In this document: positions 9,801 through 18,370 of the stretch, one piece after another | Layout of the letters: every line of letters begins with the position of its first letter | Position numbering within the stretch: the first letter of the stretch is position 1 | From: a bacterium | GTDB taxonomy: Archaea > Thermoplasmatota > Thermoplasmata > Lutacidiplasmatales > UBA184 | Assembly: GCA_027309555.1 (NCBI GenBank) | Contig: DAIDCO010000007.1 | Location: 1 to 50,475, forward strand | Length of the DNA stretch: 50,475 bases | Reading direction: 5' to 3' | Made by a program: the position numbers and the translations under genes | Notes under the pieces: model-generated | What the model saw: only the letters and a program-made list of their open reading frames with translations | What the model was told of the DNA's origin: nothing | Database searches by the model: none

Positions 9801-10431
9801 GGGAGGAGTACGCGTCGTAGAAGAACACGTTCTGGGTCCAGAACGTATAGTCCGAGTGGCCGTGGACGGTCACGTTGGCGAGGACGACGTTAAGCTGGGA
9901 GGTGAACCCCTCGGGGACCCCGTTCGCGAGATAGTACGGCGCGACCGAGGCGAGGCCCACCGTTGCGCGGTAGCTCGTGGTGTCGATCGTGAAGGGGGTG
10001 GGGGTTCCGGTGCTGTTCATGACCCCGTAGTCGGCGAGCCCGGCGGGTTCGGGGGCTTGAGGGTAGCTCGGTGCGACGACCATCCCGTTGCGGAGCGTCG
10101 GCGCGTACTCGAGGTTCGGAGGGTAGATCTTGCGCAGGTCCACGTGCTGGGCTTGGATCTGTGCCTGGAGGCGGGCTTCGGCGGAGGGACCGGGCGCGAC
10201 GGGTTGGTAGCTGGGCGCGTGGGGCGCGACCGGGGTTGAGGGTCCCGAGGGCGACGACCCCGCGACCACCGCCGCGGACGCAGCGATCGAAGTTCCCGCC
10301 GGGGATGCGGAGAATGCGAGAGACAGGAGCCCCATCGAGGCACCGAGGAGAACGATCGCGACGAGCACGGCGGTCAAGAGCCGGGTCTTAGAGGCCAGCA
10401 TAGCGGAAGTCCCGAACGGCCTAGAATACAT
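6853..10431 (-). CDS. Giant thermopsin-family secreted protease with beta-helix and PEGA-like domains
   Basis: 1192 residues. A signal peptide or anchor is near the N terminus (LLTAVLVAIVLLGASMGLLS). A thermopsin (peptidase A5) domain follows from about 95 to 420, with typical stretches such as FTSQLNVVLANV, FWTQNVFFYD and IENNIWNFSSAP. Next is a region with parallel beta-helix character (about 560-800; NTVTANTFQNSV), two weak ETGL-type repeats (VVESGLASGSSWSATV, AAAGLPTGTSWSVTV), two PEGA-like domains each ending YYTYYNNVTVTSG or YSTYYNNVTVTSG, and a C-terminal anchor (TAWAIIGVLAVVAVILFITTLIF) with a basic tail. It is predicted to be a cell-surface acid protease. ATG 10431 is preceded by GGAGGT at seven-base spacing, which decides the start. 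Confidence 0.85.
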   Translation of the reverse strand: MYSRPFGTSAMLASKTRLLTAVLVAIVLLGASMGLLSLAFSASPAGTSIAASAAVVAGSSPSGPSTPVAPHAPSYQPVAPGPSAEARLQAQIQAQHVDLRKIYPPNLEYAPTLRNGMVVAPSYPQAPEPAGLADYGVMNSTGTPTPFTIDTTSYRATVGLASVAPYYLANGVPEGFTSQLNVVLANVTVHGHSDYTFWTQNVFFYDAYSSQLFIENNIWNFSSAPPSPQPVNTFFYLPGYTNGSDNPSIGYYAAGTPTFNGISTPFSIVFYINATTLLYQGSAYTEVNFAFDLLNGAGGQVMSDQYDRALFNNTGGSATIPQAHFHVDGTTLTPTGFIPYDAEVMLGGPGGGSTATFNAINATMTLQHWNATARQYVNEPSAWSSGSETGETAVGVAEYYTAGQVAHLNGGPEFIQPFWNSSATPLVGPSHLRATIAPSNSWAFVTDRSTYNSSEAAWAPIPVSGAADWQLTNGAYSVKVMESDYTAVIAAGLAITPSTGAALTVSLVANASAGVYTPLYAYSNSQLPAISSGGTGAIGNPYRLVNNEYGPLAPEFATFNDYAFPSYAGISLVNTSAYVLIANPAPFSVDYWGPYAVFAQQYSVPTTNELSIWAFQTSHVSVLGGTISGWFSANQAGFPFANVVLWNATSSLVAGVTFDVVSNALFTYGGTGNTVTANTFQNSVLPGNFMPGIIAPYGTVPPGQPLGVSENEGGDLFFNNYFAATQPAFQTNYNVFDDLYATVPITYSNNWNLTSPIAAGSSVTINGIPVPTQSVTGSATLCGNFWWNYQPGLPLPFNSLGFILNGGDACPAGPTLFPLPVVESGLASGSSWSATVVPAPSETLPFGGTVTGAGSLSFELPAGQYTIEFGSVSEYTAIPTVDFFTIEPITGKIVNASGPISAEAVTYAPMTGLAIFAAAGLPTGTSWSVTVASTTLSGTSAAHSTSLAFGTYAYTVATVSGYLALPASGTVSVPAGGTVTVDIGFRAATTAGTLTGTVTPNSASVTINAVAVSVTNGTFSVAVSPGTVAVEASAAGYYTYYNNVTVTSGGTTTVGIALNPVTPPTGPNGQIILLVSTSGSTATIDGTAVTLAGGTFTGSFAPGVHAVVVSAPGYSTYYNNVTVTSGQATTVNVALNPTVGSSSSNGGTISNTAWAIIGVLAVVAVILFITTLIFARRVRPVMMHPEETPPRP

Positions 10432-10598
10432 CACTCCGACCTCCCGAACCGAGTCGTGGTTCGAGACGGACCCATCCCGCGCTTCTCCCGGTGACCCGCG
10501 ATCTGTTCGCCGCGCTGGGCGAGCCGGGCCCGTCCGGAGACCCGACGGAGGCGGTTGCGGGCGTTCGACCCTGCCCCCGGGCGCGGTCTCGGGACGAC

Positions 10599-10609
10599 TT
10601 ATAAATAAG
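10599..10609. promoter_or_regulatory. Bidirectional TATA element between thermopsin and ugd genes
   Basis: CTTATAAATAAG is AT-rich and near-palindromic in a GC-rich 325-nt divergent gap (10432-10756). It can be read as a TATA box on both strands. Both transcripts would then have leaders of roughly 120-150 nt, consistent with the Shine-Dalgarno sequence in front of the thermopsin gene. Nothing else was recognised in the gap. Confidence 0.5.
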
Positions 10610-10756
10610 ACGTCAGGGTGGTCCGTCGGGAGTCTCCAAGATGGGAGCGGATGCGGTCGGAGGCTCGCGCCACCGGTCGTGGCTCTCGATCTCGGCCGCC
10701 CCAGTCCGAACCCTGAGGGGCGATGCCCGGGATTCGGGAAGCCCGAGAGGGGCCCG

Positions 10757-12154
10757 ATGAAGTCCCGCTCATCCGCTCGGCCCCGCGTAGGGATCGTCGG
10801 GCTGGGGTACATGGGGCTCGCGACCGGCCTGGCATTCGCTGCGCACGGGCTACCGGTCTTCGGCTACGACCTCAAACCGGAGATCCGTTCCGCGGTCGCC
10901 CGTGGTACGGCGCCCTACCAGGAGGCGGGCCTCGAGAGGCTCTTGAGAGCCGAGGTCCGGTCCGGTCGGTTCCGGGTGGTGGAGTCTCCCCAGGAGGTCG
11001 TCGAGCACGCGGAGGGGATCTTTTTCTGCGTGCCCACTCCGAGCCTCCCCAGCGGTCGAATCGACCTACGGCCCCTCAAGAGGAGCGCCCAGGAATTCGG
11101 CAGAGCCCTACGCCAAGGGAAGGGGTATCGACTGCTGGTCGTCAAGAGCACCGTAGTGCCCGGCACGACCGAGAACGTCGTCGCTCCGATCGTCGAGCGA
11201 GTCTCGGGCCGGAGCCCGCGGGAAGTCGGTGTCGCCTCCAACCCCGAGTTTCTTGCGGAGGGCACGATGGTGAAGGATTCCCTGCGCCCCGACCGGATCG
11301 TGATCGGAACGAGCGATCGACGGGCGCTGGCCTGGCTGCGACGCGCGTATCGACCGTTCGGAGCCCCGGTCCTCCCGCTCACACCGGCGGGCGCGGAGCT
11401 CGTGAAGTACTCCTCGAACGCGTTCCTCGCCCTCAAGGTCTCCTTCGCGAACGAGATCGCCCGGCTCGCCGATCGCCTGGGCGTCGACATCGACGACATC
11501 ATGGCGGCGGTGGGCCACGATCCCCGGATCGGCGCCCGCTTTCTGCGGGCCGGGCCCGGCTTCGGGGGGAGCTGTTTTGAAAAAGACCTCCGCGCGTTCG
11601 TACGGTGGTCGACGGACCTCGGGGTCCACCTGCGGTCCGGGGAAGCGACGCTTCGGATCAATGCGGAGCAGCTCGCGTATGTGCTCGCCCAGGTCCGCGC
11701 GGGGGTCGGCCCCCTCGCCGGGAAGCGTATCGCGCTCCTCGGCCTCGCATTCAAGGCCGGCACGGACGACGTTCGAGAATCTCGTGCCCTGCTCCTCGCC
11801 CACGAGCTCCTGAACGCGGGCGCGATCCTCCGGGGGCACGACCCCGTGGCGGGCGGGAACTTTCTGCGTCAGTGGGATTCCACTCACGCGCCGGGCACCC
11901 CCCGTCCCGAGGTCTTCGATTCGCTCGCGGAGGCGCTCGAAGGCGCGGATGCGGCGATCCTCCAGGCGGACTGGCCTGCCTACGCGCGCTGGCTCCCCTC
12001 GTGGTCTCGCAGAATGAAGACTCCCCTGCTCTTCGACCTTCGAAGGGCCACCGACCTCGCCCGGGCGCGCCGCGCGGGACTGGACGTCGTGGGGCTCGGG
12101 GCCGGACAACGCCGCTCGTCGACCGGGCCCTCTCTCCTTCCGGCGGGACCATGA
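10757..12154 (+). CDS. ugd: UDP-glucose 6-dehydrogenase family (nucleotide-sugar dehydrogenase)
   Basis: This 465-residue protein oxidises a UDP-hexose twice with NAD+ to a UDP-uronic acid in the cytosol. It has an N-terminal Rossmann motif (VGIVGLGYMGLATG), the central STVVPGTTE and NPEFLAEG motifs, the catalytic-domain stretch AELVKYSSNAFLALK with its lysine, the catalytic cysteine at about residue 273 in GFGGSCFEKD, and the C-terminal LGLAFKAGTDDVRES. ATG 10757 puts the Rossmann fold a dozen residues from the N terminus; an upstream GTG at 10679 in frame is less likely. Its stop overlaps the galU start (ATGA). A UDP-ManNAc dehydrogenase role is a possible alternative. Confidence 0.9.
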   Translation: MKSRSSARPRVGIVGLGYMGLATGLAFAAHGLPVFGYDLKPEIRSAVARGTAPYQEAGLERLLRAEVRSGRFRVVESPQEVVEHAEGIFFCVPTPSLPSGRIDLRPLKRSAQEFGRALRQGKGYRLLVVKSTVVPGTTENVVAPIVERVSGRSPREVGVASNPEFLAEGTMVKDSLRPDRIVIGTSDRRALAWLRRAYRPFGAPVLPLTPAGAELVKYSSNAFLALKVSFANEIARLADRLGVDIDDIMAAVGHDPRIGARFLRAGPGFGGSCFEKDLRAFVRWSTDLGVHLRSGEATLRINAEQLAYVLAQVRAGVGPLAGKRIALLGLAFKAGTDDVRESRALLLAHELLNAGAILRGHDPVAGGNFLRQWDSTHAPGTPRPEVFDSLAEALEGADAAILQADWPAYARWLPSWSRRMKTPLLFDLRRATDLARARRAGLDVVGLGAGQRRSSTGPSLLPAGP

Positions 12155-13008
12155 GGGTGGTCATCCCGGCCGCCGGACTGGGGACCCGCTTCCTGCCCGC
12201 GACGAAGAGCCAGCCGAAGGAGATGCTCCCGGTCGTGGACCGTCCGATCATCCAGTATGTGGTCGAAGAGGCGGTCGCCGCGGGCGCGAACGACATCTTG
12301 ATCGTGACGGGGCGCGGGAAGCGAGCCCTTGAGGATTATTTCGACCACAATCCCGAGCTCGCACGGTGGAACGACCGGCCCGAGCTCCGGACGCTCGACG
12401 AATTGAGCCAGAAGGCGCGCATCCACTTTGTCCGCCAACGCGAACCGAAAGGTCTTGCCGACGCGATCGCCTGCGCCCGGCACCACACCGGGTCGGATGC
12501 CTTTGGGGTCCTCCTGGGGGACACGATCCATCGTTGCGACCCACCGCTGCTGCAACAGCTGTGGACCCGGTACGAGCGCCACCATGCGCCCATCCTCGCC
12601 GTGGAACCCGTGCCGGACGAGAAGGTGCGGGACTACGGGATCATCGATGGACCCGAGGTCGAGCCCGGCCTGTACCGCTGCGAGCGGCTCGTCGAGAAAC
12701 CAACGCTGGACGACGCACCGAGCCGTATTGGGATCACGGGCGCCTATGTGCTGACCCCCGAGATCTATTCCGCGATCGACCGGACGAGCCCCGGGGCCAA
12801 CGGGGAAGTCCAGTTGACGGACGCCCTACAGCTGCTGGCTCGAGAGCGGCCGGTGTACGCCACCACGTTCCGCGGTACCCGGCACGACATCGGGGACCGA
12901 TTCCTCTGGATCAAGACCAACCTCGAGTTCGCCATGCGCGTGCCGGAATTGCGAGAGCAGTTGCGCCCGATCCTCGCGAAACTGCTCCGCGACGAACCTC
13001 CAGGGTAG
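12151..13008 (+). CDS. galU: UTP-glucose-1-phosphate uridylyltransferase
   Basis: 285 residues, typical GalU length. It makes UDP-glucose from glucose 1-phosphate and UTP, the substrate for the preceding dehydrogenase. The N terminus carries the nucleotidyltransferase signature IPAAGLGTRFLPATKSQPKE with the conserved lysines, followed by LPVVDRPIIQYVVEEA, LLGDTI (metal/nucleotide loop), RLVEKP and the GEVQLTDALQLL motif of the family. It overlaps the ugd stop by ATGA, so the two are co-transcribed. Together they supply UDP-glucose and UDP-glucuronate for the glycosyltransferases in this window. Confidence 0.92.
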   Translation: MRVVIPAAGLGTRFLPATKSQPKEMLPVVDRPIIQYVVEEAVAAGANDILIVTGRGKRALEDYFDHNPELARWNDRPELRTLDELSQKARIHFVRQREPKGLADAIACARHHTGSDAFGVLLGDTIHRCDPPLLQQLWTRYERHHAPILAVEPVPDEKVRDYGIIDGPEVEPGLYRCERLVEKPTLDDAPSRIGITGAYVLTPEIYSAIDRTSPGANGEVQLTDALQLLARERPVYATTFRGTRHDIGDRFLWIKTNLEFAMRVPELREQLRPILAKLLRDEPPG

Positions 13009-13265
13009 GGTCCGAGCTGCGCCGCTTCCGGCCGAGCATCGGTCCTCCCCCAGCTCAGACCTCTTCCCCGGACCGGTGACGGCGGGCGGTCTACCGTATT
13101 GCTTCGGCCGCGAGTCCCCTCTGGGGCGGTTACCCGCCGGCCACGACGACGGCGAACCTCGCTCCGGCCCGACAGGTCTCGTCGTCCCCGGCCCACGTAC
13201 AGGAATGGGTTCCGCCTCCCGGCCCCTTGCGCGGGTCCGGGAGGGCGTGCCGTCCGACTACGCGA
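13009..13265. other. Intergenic stretch between convergent galU and surface-repeat gene
   Basis: No gene is supported in these 257 bases. It contains the inverted repeat described separately at 13215-13244. Confidence 0.5.
13215..13244. terminator. Inverted repeat between convergent genes, possible bidirectional terminator
   Basis: CCTCCCGG (13215-13222) and CCGGGAGG (13237-13244) form an 8-bp stem with a 14-nt loop that can pair further (CCC/GGG). It sits between two converging genes. No T-tract follows, so a terminator role is inferred from position only. Confidence 0.35.
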
Positions 13266-16200
13266 TCACTGCGCGCCGGGCGGGGGCCCACCGCTCGGCG
13301 GAGGCGCAACGGCCGGGGAGCCTTCGGCGGGAGCCGTCGGTCCGCTCCAGGCCTGCGGAGGAGCACCGCCTTTCTTTCGGCGGCTGCGCATCATCGCCGC
13401 AGCGATCCCGGCGATCAGCAGTACCGCGATCAGACCGATCAGAAGGTACCCGTCCATCCCGGGGAGGCCGAGGAACGTGCCACCGGAAGACGAGCTGGAC
13501 GTCACGGTGAACTTGACGGGCGTCGAGGTCGCCCGGCCTGTCACGTTGACGGTGCCGGCCGAGGGAGTCGAGAGGTAGCCCGACACCGCGCCCACGGTGA
13601 ACGAATAGCTCCCGTTCCGTTCGGCGAACGCGAGGCTCGCGGCGATCGAGGAGACCGATTGACTACCGATCGTCACGGACCACGAGGTCCCGCTGGGGAG
13701 GCCGGTCTCGGTGAAGACGACCGAGAATTCGCCCGCCGGCAGGGTGGTGAAGGCGATGGTCGTCAGCACTACGGCACCGTTCACGGTCACCGTGCCGCTC
13801 GCCGGCGAGGCCGTGGATCCGACGACAATGCCCACGGAGTAACCGTAGCTTCCGTTCGCCTCGGTGAAGACGATCGTCGGGGTGATGGACCACTGGACCG
13901 AGGTCCCGAGGGTCACCGACCAGTTCGTTCCGCTGGGTAGGCCCGTTTCGAGGAACGTCACGGACCAGCTCGACTGCGCACCCGGCGTGAACGTGATGTT
14001 CTCGACGACGAGCGCCCCCGCCACCTGGACCGATCCGGCCGACGGGCTCGCAGAGTATCCCGAGACCGTCGCGACCGAGAAGACGTAGCTACCGTTGGCC
14101 TCGAAGAAGCTGATGGAGCTGGTCGTTGAGCTCACCGTGACCGAGTGGAGGGTGACCGACCAGTTCGTTCCCGAGACGAGACCCGTCTCGTGGAAGGTGA
14201 CCTCGTACCCGACCGAGAAGGCGATCGTGACGTTGACGGCAGTGCCGTTCACCGTTACCGTGCCCGACGAGGGCGAGGAGGCATAGCCGACGACCGGGCC
14301 CACGGAATACGGGAACGTCCCGTTGCCGATCCGGAAGCCGATCGCGCTCGAGGTGTTCGAGAGGGGAATGTTGTTGAGCGACACGCTCCACGCCGTTCCG
14401 CTCGGGAGACCCGTCTCGTTGAAGGTGACGGCGTAGGTGGTTCCCGTCGGCACGAACACGATCGGCTGGACCACGGACGTACCGTTCAGGACCACGATGC
14501 CGGAGGCGGGAGTGGCCACGTACCCGGTCGCTCCGCCCACGTCGAACCCGGCCGATCCGTTCACTCCCAGGAAACCGATCTCGTTCGTGGTGGAAGAGTT
14601 CAGTTGGACGTACACCGGGTACTCGACGTACCAGGGGGTCCCCGTGGGGAGCCCCGTCTCCGTGAACCGGACCGAGTACGCGCCCCGGTGGGAGAACGCG
14701 ATCGGCGTCTGGACCGACGCCCCATTGACCGTGATACTGCCGGCGTAGGGAGAAGGACCGTACTGGATCAATACGGATCCCGCCTCGAAGCTGAAGGTCC
14801 CGTTCGGGAGACTCGTGCTCACCGTCGAATTGGTGGAGAGGACCTCCGAATTATAGAACGTGCCGTTCGCGAATCCCGAGACATAGACTCCCCACAGCGT
14901 CCCGGCGGGCAGTCCGCTCTCGTTGAAGCTCGCGAGGTAGGTAGGAGCGCGCACGAACACGATCGGCACCGCCACGGGGGAGACACTGACCGTGATCGAC
15001 CCCGATGAGGGAGTCGCGCTGTACGCCGACGGAGCCCCGACGTTGTAGCTGTAGAGTCCGGGCGTCTCGTTGAAGTTGACCGAGACGTTCCCGTTGGCGG
15101 AGAGGGTGACCGAGGAGAAGTTCGACAAATCGGTCATGGAGACGTACCAGGCTGCCCCGGAGACGAGGCCCGATCCGGTGAAGGTGACGTTCTGTGTCGT
15201 CGACGGGGTGAATGCGACCGTCACGTTCGCAGCGGTTCCGTTGACGATCACCGATCCCCCTGTCGAAGCGGGAGTGTAGCCCGCGACATTCGGGACCGAG
15301 TAGTACCACGTTCCGTTCCCGACGTCGAATCCGATCGTGCTCGTCGTGGATGTGTTCCAGCCGTTCAGCTCGACCGACCACGACGTGCCGCTCGGCAGCC
15401 CGGTCTCGGTGAACGTGAGGGGGTAGGTGACGGTGCTGCAATTGCCAGTGGACGTGCCGAGCACGGCTCCGGTCAGGCCTTCGACCTCACCAAAGAACTC
15501 GTGACCCGGAGAAGACTGGGCCGGTCCGCGGAAGAACGAGCAGCCTCCCGAGCCATAGATGACCTCCCAGATCGGAGGGCTCGAGTACCATGTTCCATTG
15601 GAGCTCAAGGAGTAACCTCCGCCGTAGACGGCCCACTCTTGTTCGGCGCCGGGGTTCGCCGCGAGGAAGGCACTGCCTCCCGCCGCGTTCACATAGGCGA
15701 GGGCGGTGGGGGAGTCAATGACGTTCGAGGGGATCGCGCCCGCCGAGCTGCCGAAGACCAGGCAGGTCGGCGACGAGGTCTGCTGGTAGAGCAGCGTGGC
15801 GGTACCGCTGTCCACGAAGGCGAACACCATGACTCCGGGCAGAGCGGGTGCACTAAGGTAGAATTCGTAGAACGCGGCCGTTCCCGAAGCGGCCGAGCTC
15901 GGGGTCCCGGAGACCGTTAGGGACGAGGGGGGAGTGCCGATGAAGGAGAAGCCACAGGTTCCCGCGAAGGTGGCGTTGGTGATGTTGATCGTATAGGTGG
16001 TAGGAATGGCGATCCCGGCGCCGAGACTCACTTGCCAGCTCGTGCCGCGGTAGCCCGCCGCCGCTGAGATGACGAGGGGGGCTGCCGAGGCATAGTCGAG
16101 GCTAACGGTCCCCGATGCGGGTTGCGACGCCGACGTCGCGTCGATCGGCGTGCCCTTGGGGAGGCCGAGAACGGACGGAGGAGGGGATTGGAATCGCGAG

Positions 16201-16433
16201 ACATGGGAAGACGACAGTGCGGAAGTCGTGGGAGACGAGAATGCGGAACTCGAGGGCATGGAGTGACTCGCGATCGAGGTCGAACTCACGGAGCTCGCCA
16301 CGGACGCGGGCGCCGCCGAATGCGACCCCGCGGCCGGAGCGCCGAGCGACGTAGCGCTCAAGGGCACGAGAAGGAGGACGAGGCTTACGAGTACCACGAT
16401 CGCGATCCGGTTCAGTGCTTTATTGCTCGTCAT
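13266..16433 (-). CDS. Large surface protein with eight ETGLPSGT repeats and C-terminal anchor
   Basis: 1055 residues: signal peptide (IAIVVLVSLVLLLVPLS), a Ser/Ala-rich linker, a unique N-terminal beta-rich domain (about 85-330) with several cysteines, then eight tandem modules of about 80-90 residues. Each module opens with a version of YxVxFxETGLPSGTxWSV and closes with GYxxxPxSGxVxVNG. A C-terminal membrane segment (GYLLIGLIAVLLIAGIAAAMM) is followed by a basic, Pro/Gly-rich cytosolic tail. It is predicted to be a cell-surface or adhesin-like protein, with many N-x-S/T sites. ATG 16433 follows a TATATG box by about 37 nt; ATG 16466 is the alternative. The same repeat occurs in 26522-29854 and weakly in the thermopsin gene. 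Confidence 0.85.
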   Translation of the reverse strand: MTSNKALNRIAIVVLVSLVLLLVPLSATSLGAPAAGSHSAAPASVASSVSSTSIASHSMPSSSAFSSPTTSALSSSHVSRFQSPPPSVLGLPKGTPIDATSASQPASGTVSLDYASAAPLVISAAAGYRGTSWQVSLGAGIAIPTTYTINITNATFAGTCGFSFIGTPPSSLTVSGTPSSAASGTAAFYEFYLSAPALPGVMVFAFVDSGTATLLYQQTSSPTCLVFGSSAGAIPSNVIDSPTALAYVNAAGGSAFLAANPGAEQEWAVYGGGYSLSSNGTWYSSPPIWEVIYGSGGCSFFRGPAQSSPGHEFFGEVEGLTGAVLGTSTGNCSTVTYPLTFTETGLPSGTSWSVELNGWNTSTTSTIGFDVGNGTWYYSVPNVAGYTPASTGGSVIVNGTAANVTVAFTPSTTQNVTFTGSGLVSGAAWYVSMTDLSNFSSVTLSANGNVSVNFNETPGLYSYNVGAPSAYSATPSSGSITVSVSPVAVPIVFVRAPTYLASFNESGLPAGTLWGVYVSGFANGTFYNSEVLSTNSTVSTSLPNGTFSFEAGSVLIQYGPSPYAGSITVNGASVQTPIAFSHRGAYSVRFTETGLPTGTPWYVEYPVYVQLNSSTTNEIGFLGVNGSAGFDVGGATGYVATPASGIVVLNGTSVVQPIVFVPTGTTYAVTFNETGLPSGTAWSVSLNNIPLSNTSSAIGFRIGNGTFPYSVGPVVGYASSPSSGTVTVNGTAVNVTIAFSVGYEVTFHETGLVSGTNWSVTLHSVTVSSTTSSISFFEANGSYVFSVATVSGYSASPSAGSVQVAGALVVENITFTPGAQSSWSVTFLETGLPSGTNWSVTLGTSVQWSITPTIVFTEANGSYGYSVGIVVGSTASPASGTVTVNGAVVLTTIAFTTLPAGEFSVVFTETGLPSGTSWSVTIGSQSVSSIAASLAFAERNGSYSFTVGAVSGYLSTPSAGTVNVTGRATSTPVKFTVTSSSSSGGTFLGLPGMDGYLLIGLIAVLLIAGIAAAMMRSRRKKGGAPPQAWSGPTAPAEGSPAVAPPPSGGPPPGAQ

Positions 16434-16739
16434 GGCGCGGTAACCTGACGTTCGAGCGTTTTTCATGCATATAGACCATCGCATCCTGCCCGGGGGGGCC
16501 TCGGCGGAACCTGGACTACGGTACGACGGCACCGGGAGGCGCGCGGGGCCGCGTTCTCGCCGTCCCGCACGTGGGGCCTCACTTTCTCTCCTCCGCCTCC
16601 GATGGCAGCGCCCCATTCCTGGGCCGCGAACGTGGGCCCGAGCCGCGGGTCGTATCCGCCCCCCGGGCCGCCCTGCCCGAAACTGTTAATGCCCGGGGCC
16701 GCCACTTTTTGGGGATGGGGAGCGAACAGCTCCCTATCG
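16434..16739. other. Divergent promoter region
   Basis: About 306 bases between divergent genes. A minus-strand TATATG box lies near 16467-16474, and a plus-strand GTTAAT near 16685-16690 stands about 50 nt before ATG 16740. A short GGAGC...GCTCC inverted repeat (about 16718-16733) lies just before that ATG. No gene is supported. Confidence 0.4.
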
Positions 16740-18305
16740 ATGACGGACGAGTCCGACGCACTCCGCATCTTGCAAGACCGCGAACGGCGAAAGACGCTCG
16801 AACGGCTCCGGATCGAGGGGGAGCGTCGCGACCGCCAAGCGGGACTCGACCGCCTCCAGGTCTTCGAGTTTCAAGGCTCCGCGGAGCTCCCCGACTCCCG
16901 TACGAGAGGGGAACCTCTCCCGCGGGTGCGAGTCGTCCCCTCCCAGTTCGACTCCGCCCAGGTGCCCGTCCTGCCTTCAGGGGCGAGGAGCGCAATCCCC
17001 GGTCCCCCCTCGAGCCGCGAGATCGGAGGTGCCGTTCGTCCACCCGCCGTTTCCGAGTTTCTGGCGATCGATCCGGGCGAGGGATTCGACATTCAACGCC
17101 TCAACTCCCTCCGCTTTCCCCCCCTCCTCCGCGAGGCGGCGTCGGACCCGAACTTGCTCGCGACGATCGCCGGACATGCTGACCGTCTGATCGTGCGCGT
17201 CAAGCAGGAGGTCGATGACCCCCTCAGTGCCGGGGCGCTCTTGCGGGACCAGGTCCTTCGATGGTATCGAGAGAGCCCGACGGACGCCGACTGGTCCGTG
17301 CGAATGCCGGTGAGCTGGGCGGGGCTCTTCGCGGAATCCCGGGCCGCGGGTGGGAGGCTCGAGGTATGGTTGAACCAGCGGCTCTGGTCGTTGCGGGACC
17401 ATGCCGCTCGGGCCGGTTCGCTCGGCCACCGCTTGAAGCGCGGGTTGTCCCGGGATCGGAAGGCCGTCAGCGCGATCGGGAGAACACCGAGCCAGCAGAT
17501 CCATGCGGAGGTCGCGCAGGCGCTGCTCGACGACCTCGCCACCCACCCGCGCGATGGCGAGCTACCCGTTCCGCTGGTCCGGCTGAGCGAACTCGCGGTC
17601 CGTCGGCAAGTGACCACCATCAACGACGCGCTCGCTCTCCTGTTCAGCGCCCCCGAGTCGGGTCCGTTCGTGCTACTGCATCCCAACCGGTACCCGGATT
17701 GCGCTGAGGTCGTGCTTCGGCCTCCGACCGCCGGCGCCTCCGGGGCCGCGCTGGCCTTCAGCCTGGTCCCCGGCCGAGCGGCCCGGAAAGGACCGGCAAA
17801 GGGGCGGGCGGCCGGTGGGGCGGAGAGCGACCCGTCCGCGCGTGATGGCGACCCCGTTTCCTCCGACGAGGAGGAGGTCGATGCGGCCTCCGTGTGGGAG
17901 GCGGAGACCGTCGAACCGGCAACCTGGCGTCGCATCCTCGGTGAACGACGCCGGGAGCGGAAGCGACTCGACTCCCCGCCGAAAGAGTGCCGCACTCGCC
18001 CCGCATACAAGGTGCTGCGCGACCTCCTGCTGGACGACTCTGCGGTGCGTCTATCGTTCCTTTCCGTCCGGTGGCGGGGTCGGCCGTCGGGCGTGCCGTT
18101 GCTGGCCACTCTATTGCAGAAAGGGACCCTCGCGCCCGAAGTGGCGACCGACCACGAGTACCTCGAGGCCGAGCTGGGCGACCTGGTCCAGGGCGATCCT
18201 GAGTGGCAACCTCCCGACGGCCGTTGGCAGGCCCGTGGATGGACCATCGTACGCGAAGGCTCCCGGTCGGAAGGGCTCCGGTACACCGCGACGCACGAGG
18301 GCTGA
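16740..18305 (+). CDS. Unrecognised 521-residue cytosolic protein
   Basis: It starts with a strongly charged helix likely to be a coiled coil (ILQDRERRKTLERLRIEGER). A proline-rich linker follows, then a helical middle domain (about 135-290) and a region that could be a winged helix (about 300-370; VRLSELAVRRQVTTINDALALL). An acidic and basic low-complexity stretch spans about 385-450, before a C-terminal domain with YKVLRDLLLDDSAVRLSFLSVRW. There is no signal peptide, membrane segment or cysteine motif, and the family is not recognised. It is convergent with the GTPase operon (18371-22252), so any functional link to that system is only by proximity. ATG 16740 was preferred because upstream sequence reads as promoter. 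Confidence 0.6.
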   Translation: MTDESDALRILQDRERRKTLERLRIEGERRDRQAGLDRLQVFEFQGSAELPDSRTRGEPLPRVRVVPSQFDSAQVPVLPSGARSAIPGPPSSREIGGAVRPPAVSEFLAIDPGEGFDIQRLNSLRFPPLLREAASDPNLLATIAGHADRLIVRVKQEVDDPLSAGALLRDQVLRWYRESPTDADWSVRMPVSWAGLFAESRAAGGRLEVWLNQRLWSLRDHAARAGSLGHRLKRGLSRDRKAVSAIGRTPSQQIHAEVAQALLDDLATHPRDGELPVPLVRLSELAVRRQVTTINDALALLFSAPESGPFVLLHPNRYPDCAEVVLRPPTAGASGAALAFSLVPGRAARKGPAKGRAAGGAESDPSARDGDPVSSDEEEVDAASVWEAETVEPATWRRILGERRRERKRLDSPPKECRTRPAYKVLRDLLLDDSAVRLSFLSVRWRGRPSGVPLLATLLQKGTLAPEVATDHEYLEAELGDLVQGDPEWQPPDGRWQARGWTIVREGSRSEGLRYTATHEG

Positions 18306-18312
18306 CGTTCGA

Positions 18313-18367
18313 CCGACGAGCGTGGGGACTCCTCGTCGGGGCTCAGCATCGGCCCGAATGCGGGCCG
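18313..18367. terminator. Two inverted repeats between convergent genes
   Basis: First stem: CCGACGAG (18313-18320) with CTCGTCGG (18332-18339), 8 bp. Second: CGGCCCG (18350-18356) with CGGGCCG (18361-18367), 7 bp around an AATG tetraloop. They fill the 65-nt gap between two converging genes, which suggests transcription termination from both sides. Confidence 0.45.
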
Positions 18368-18370
18368 TGA

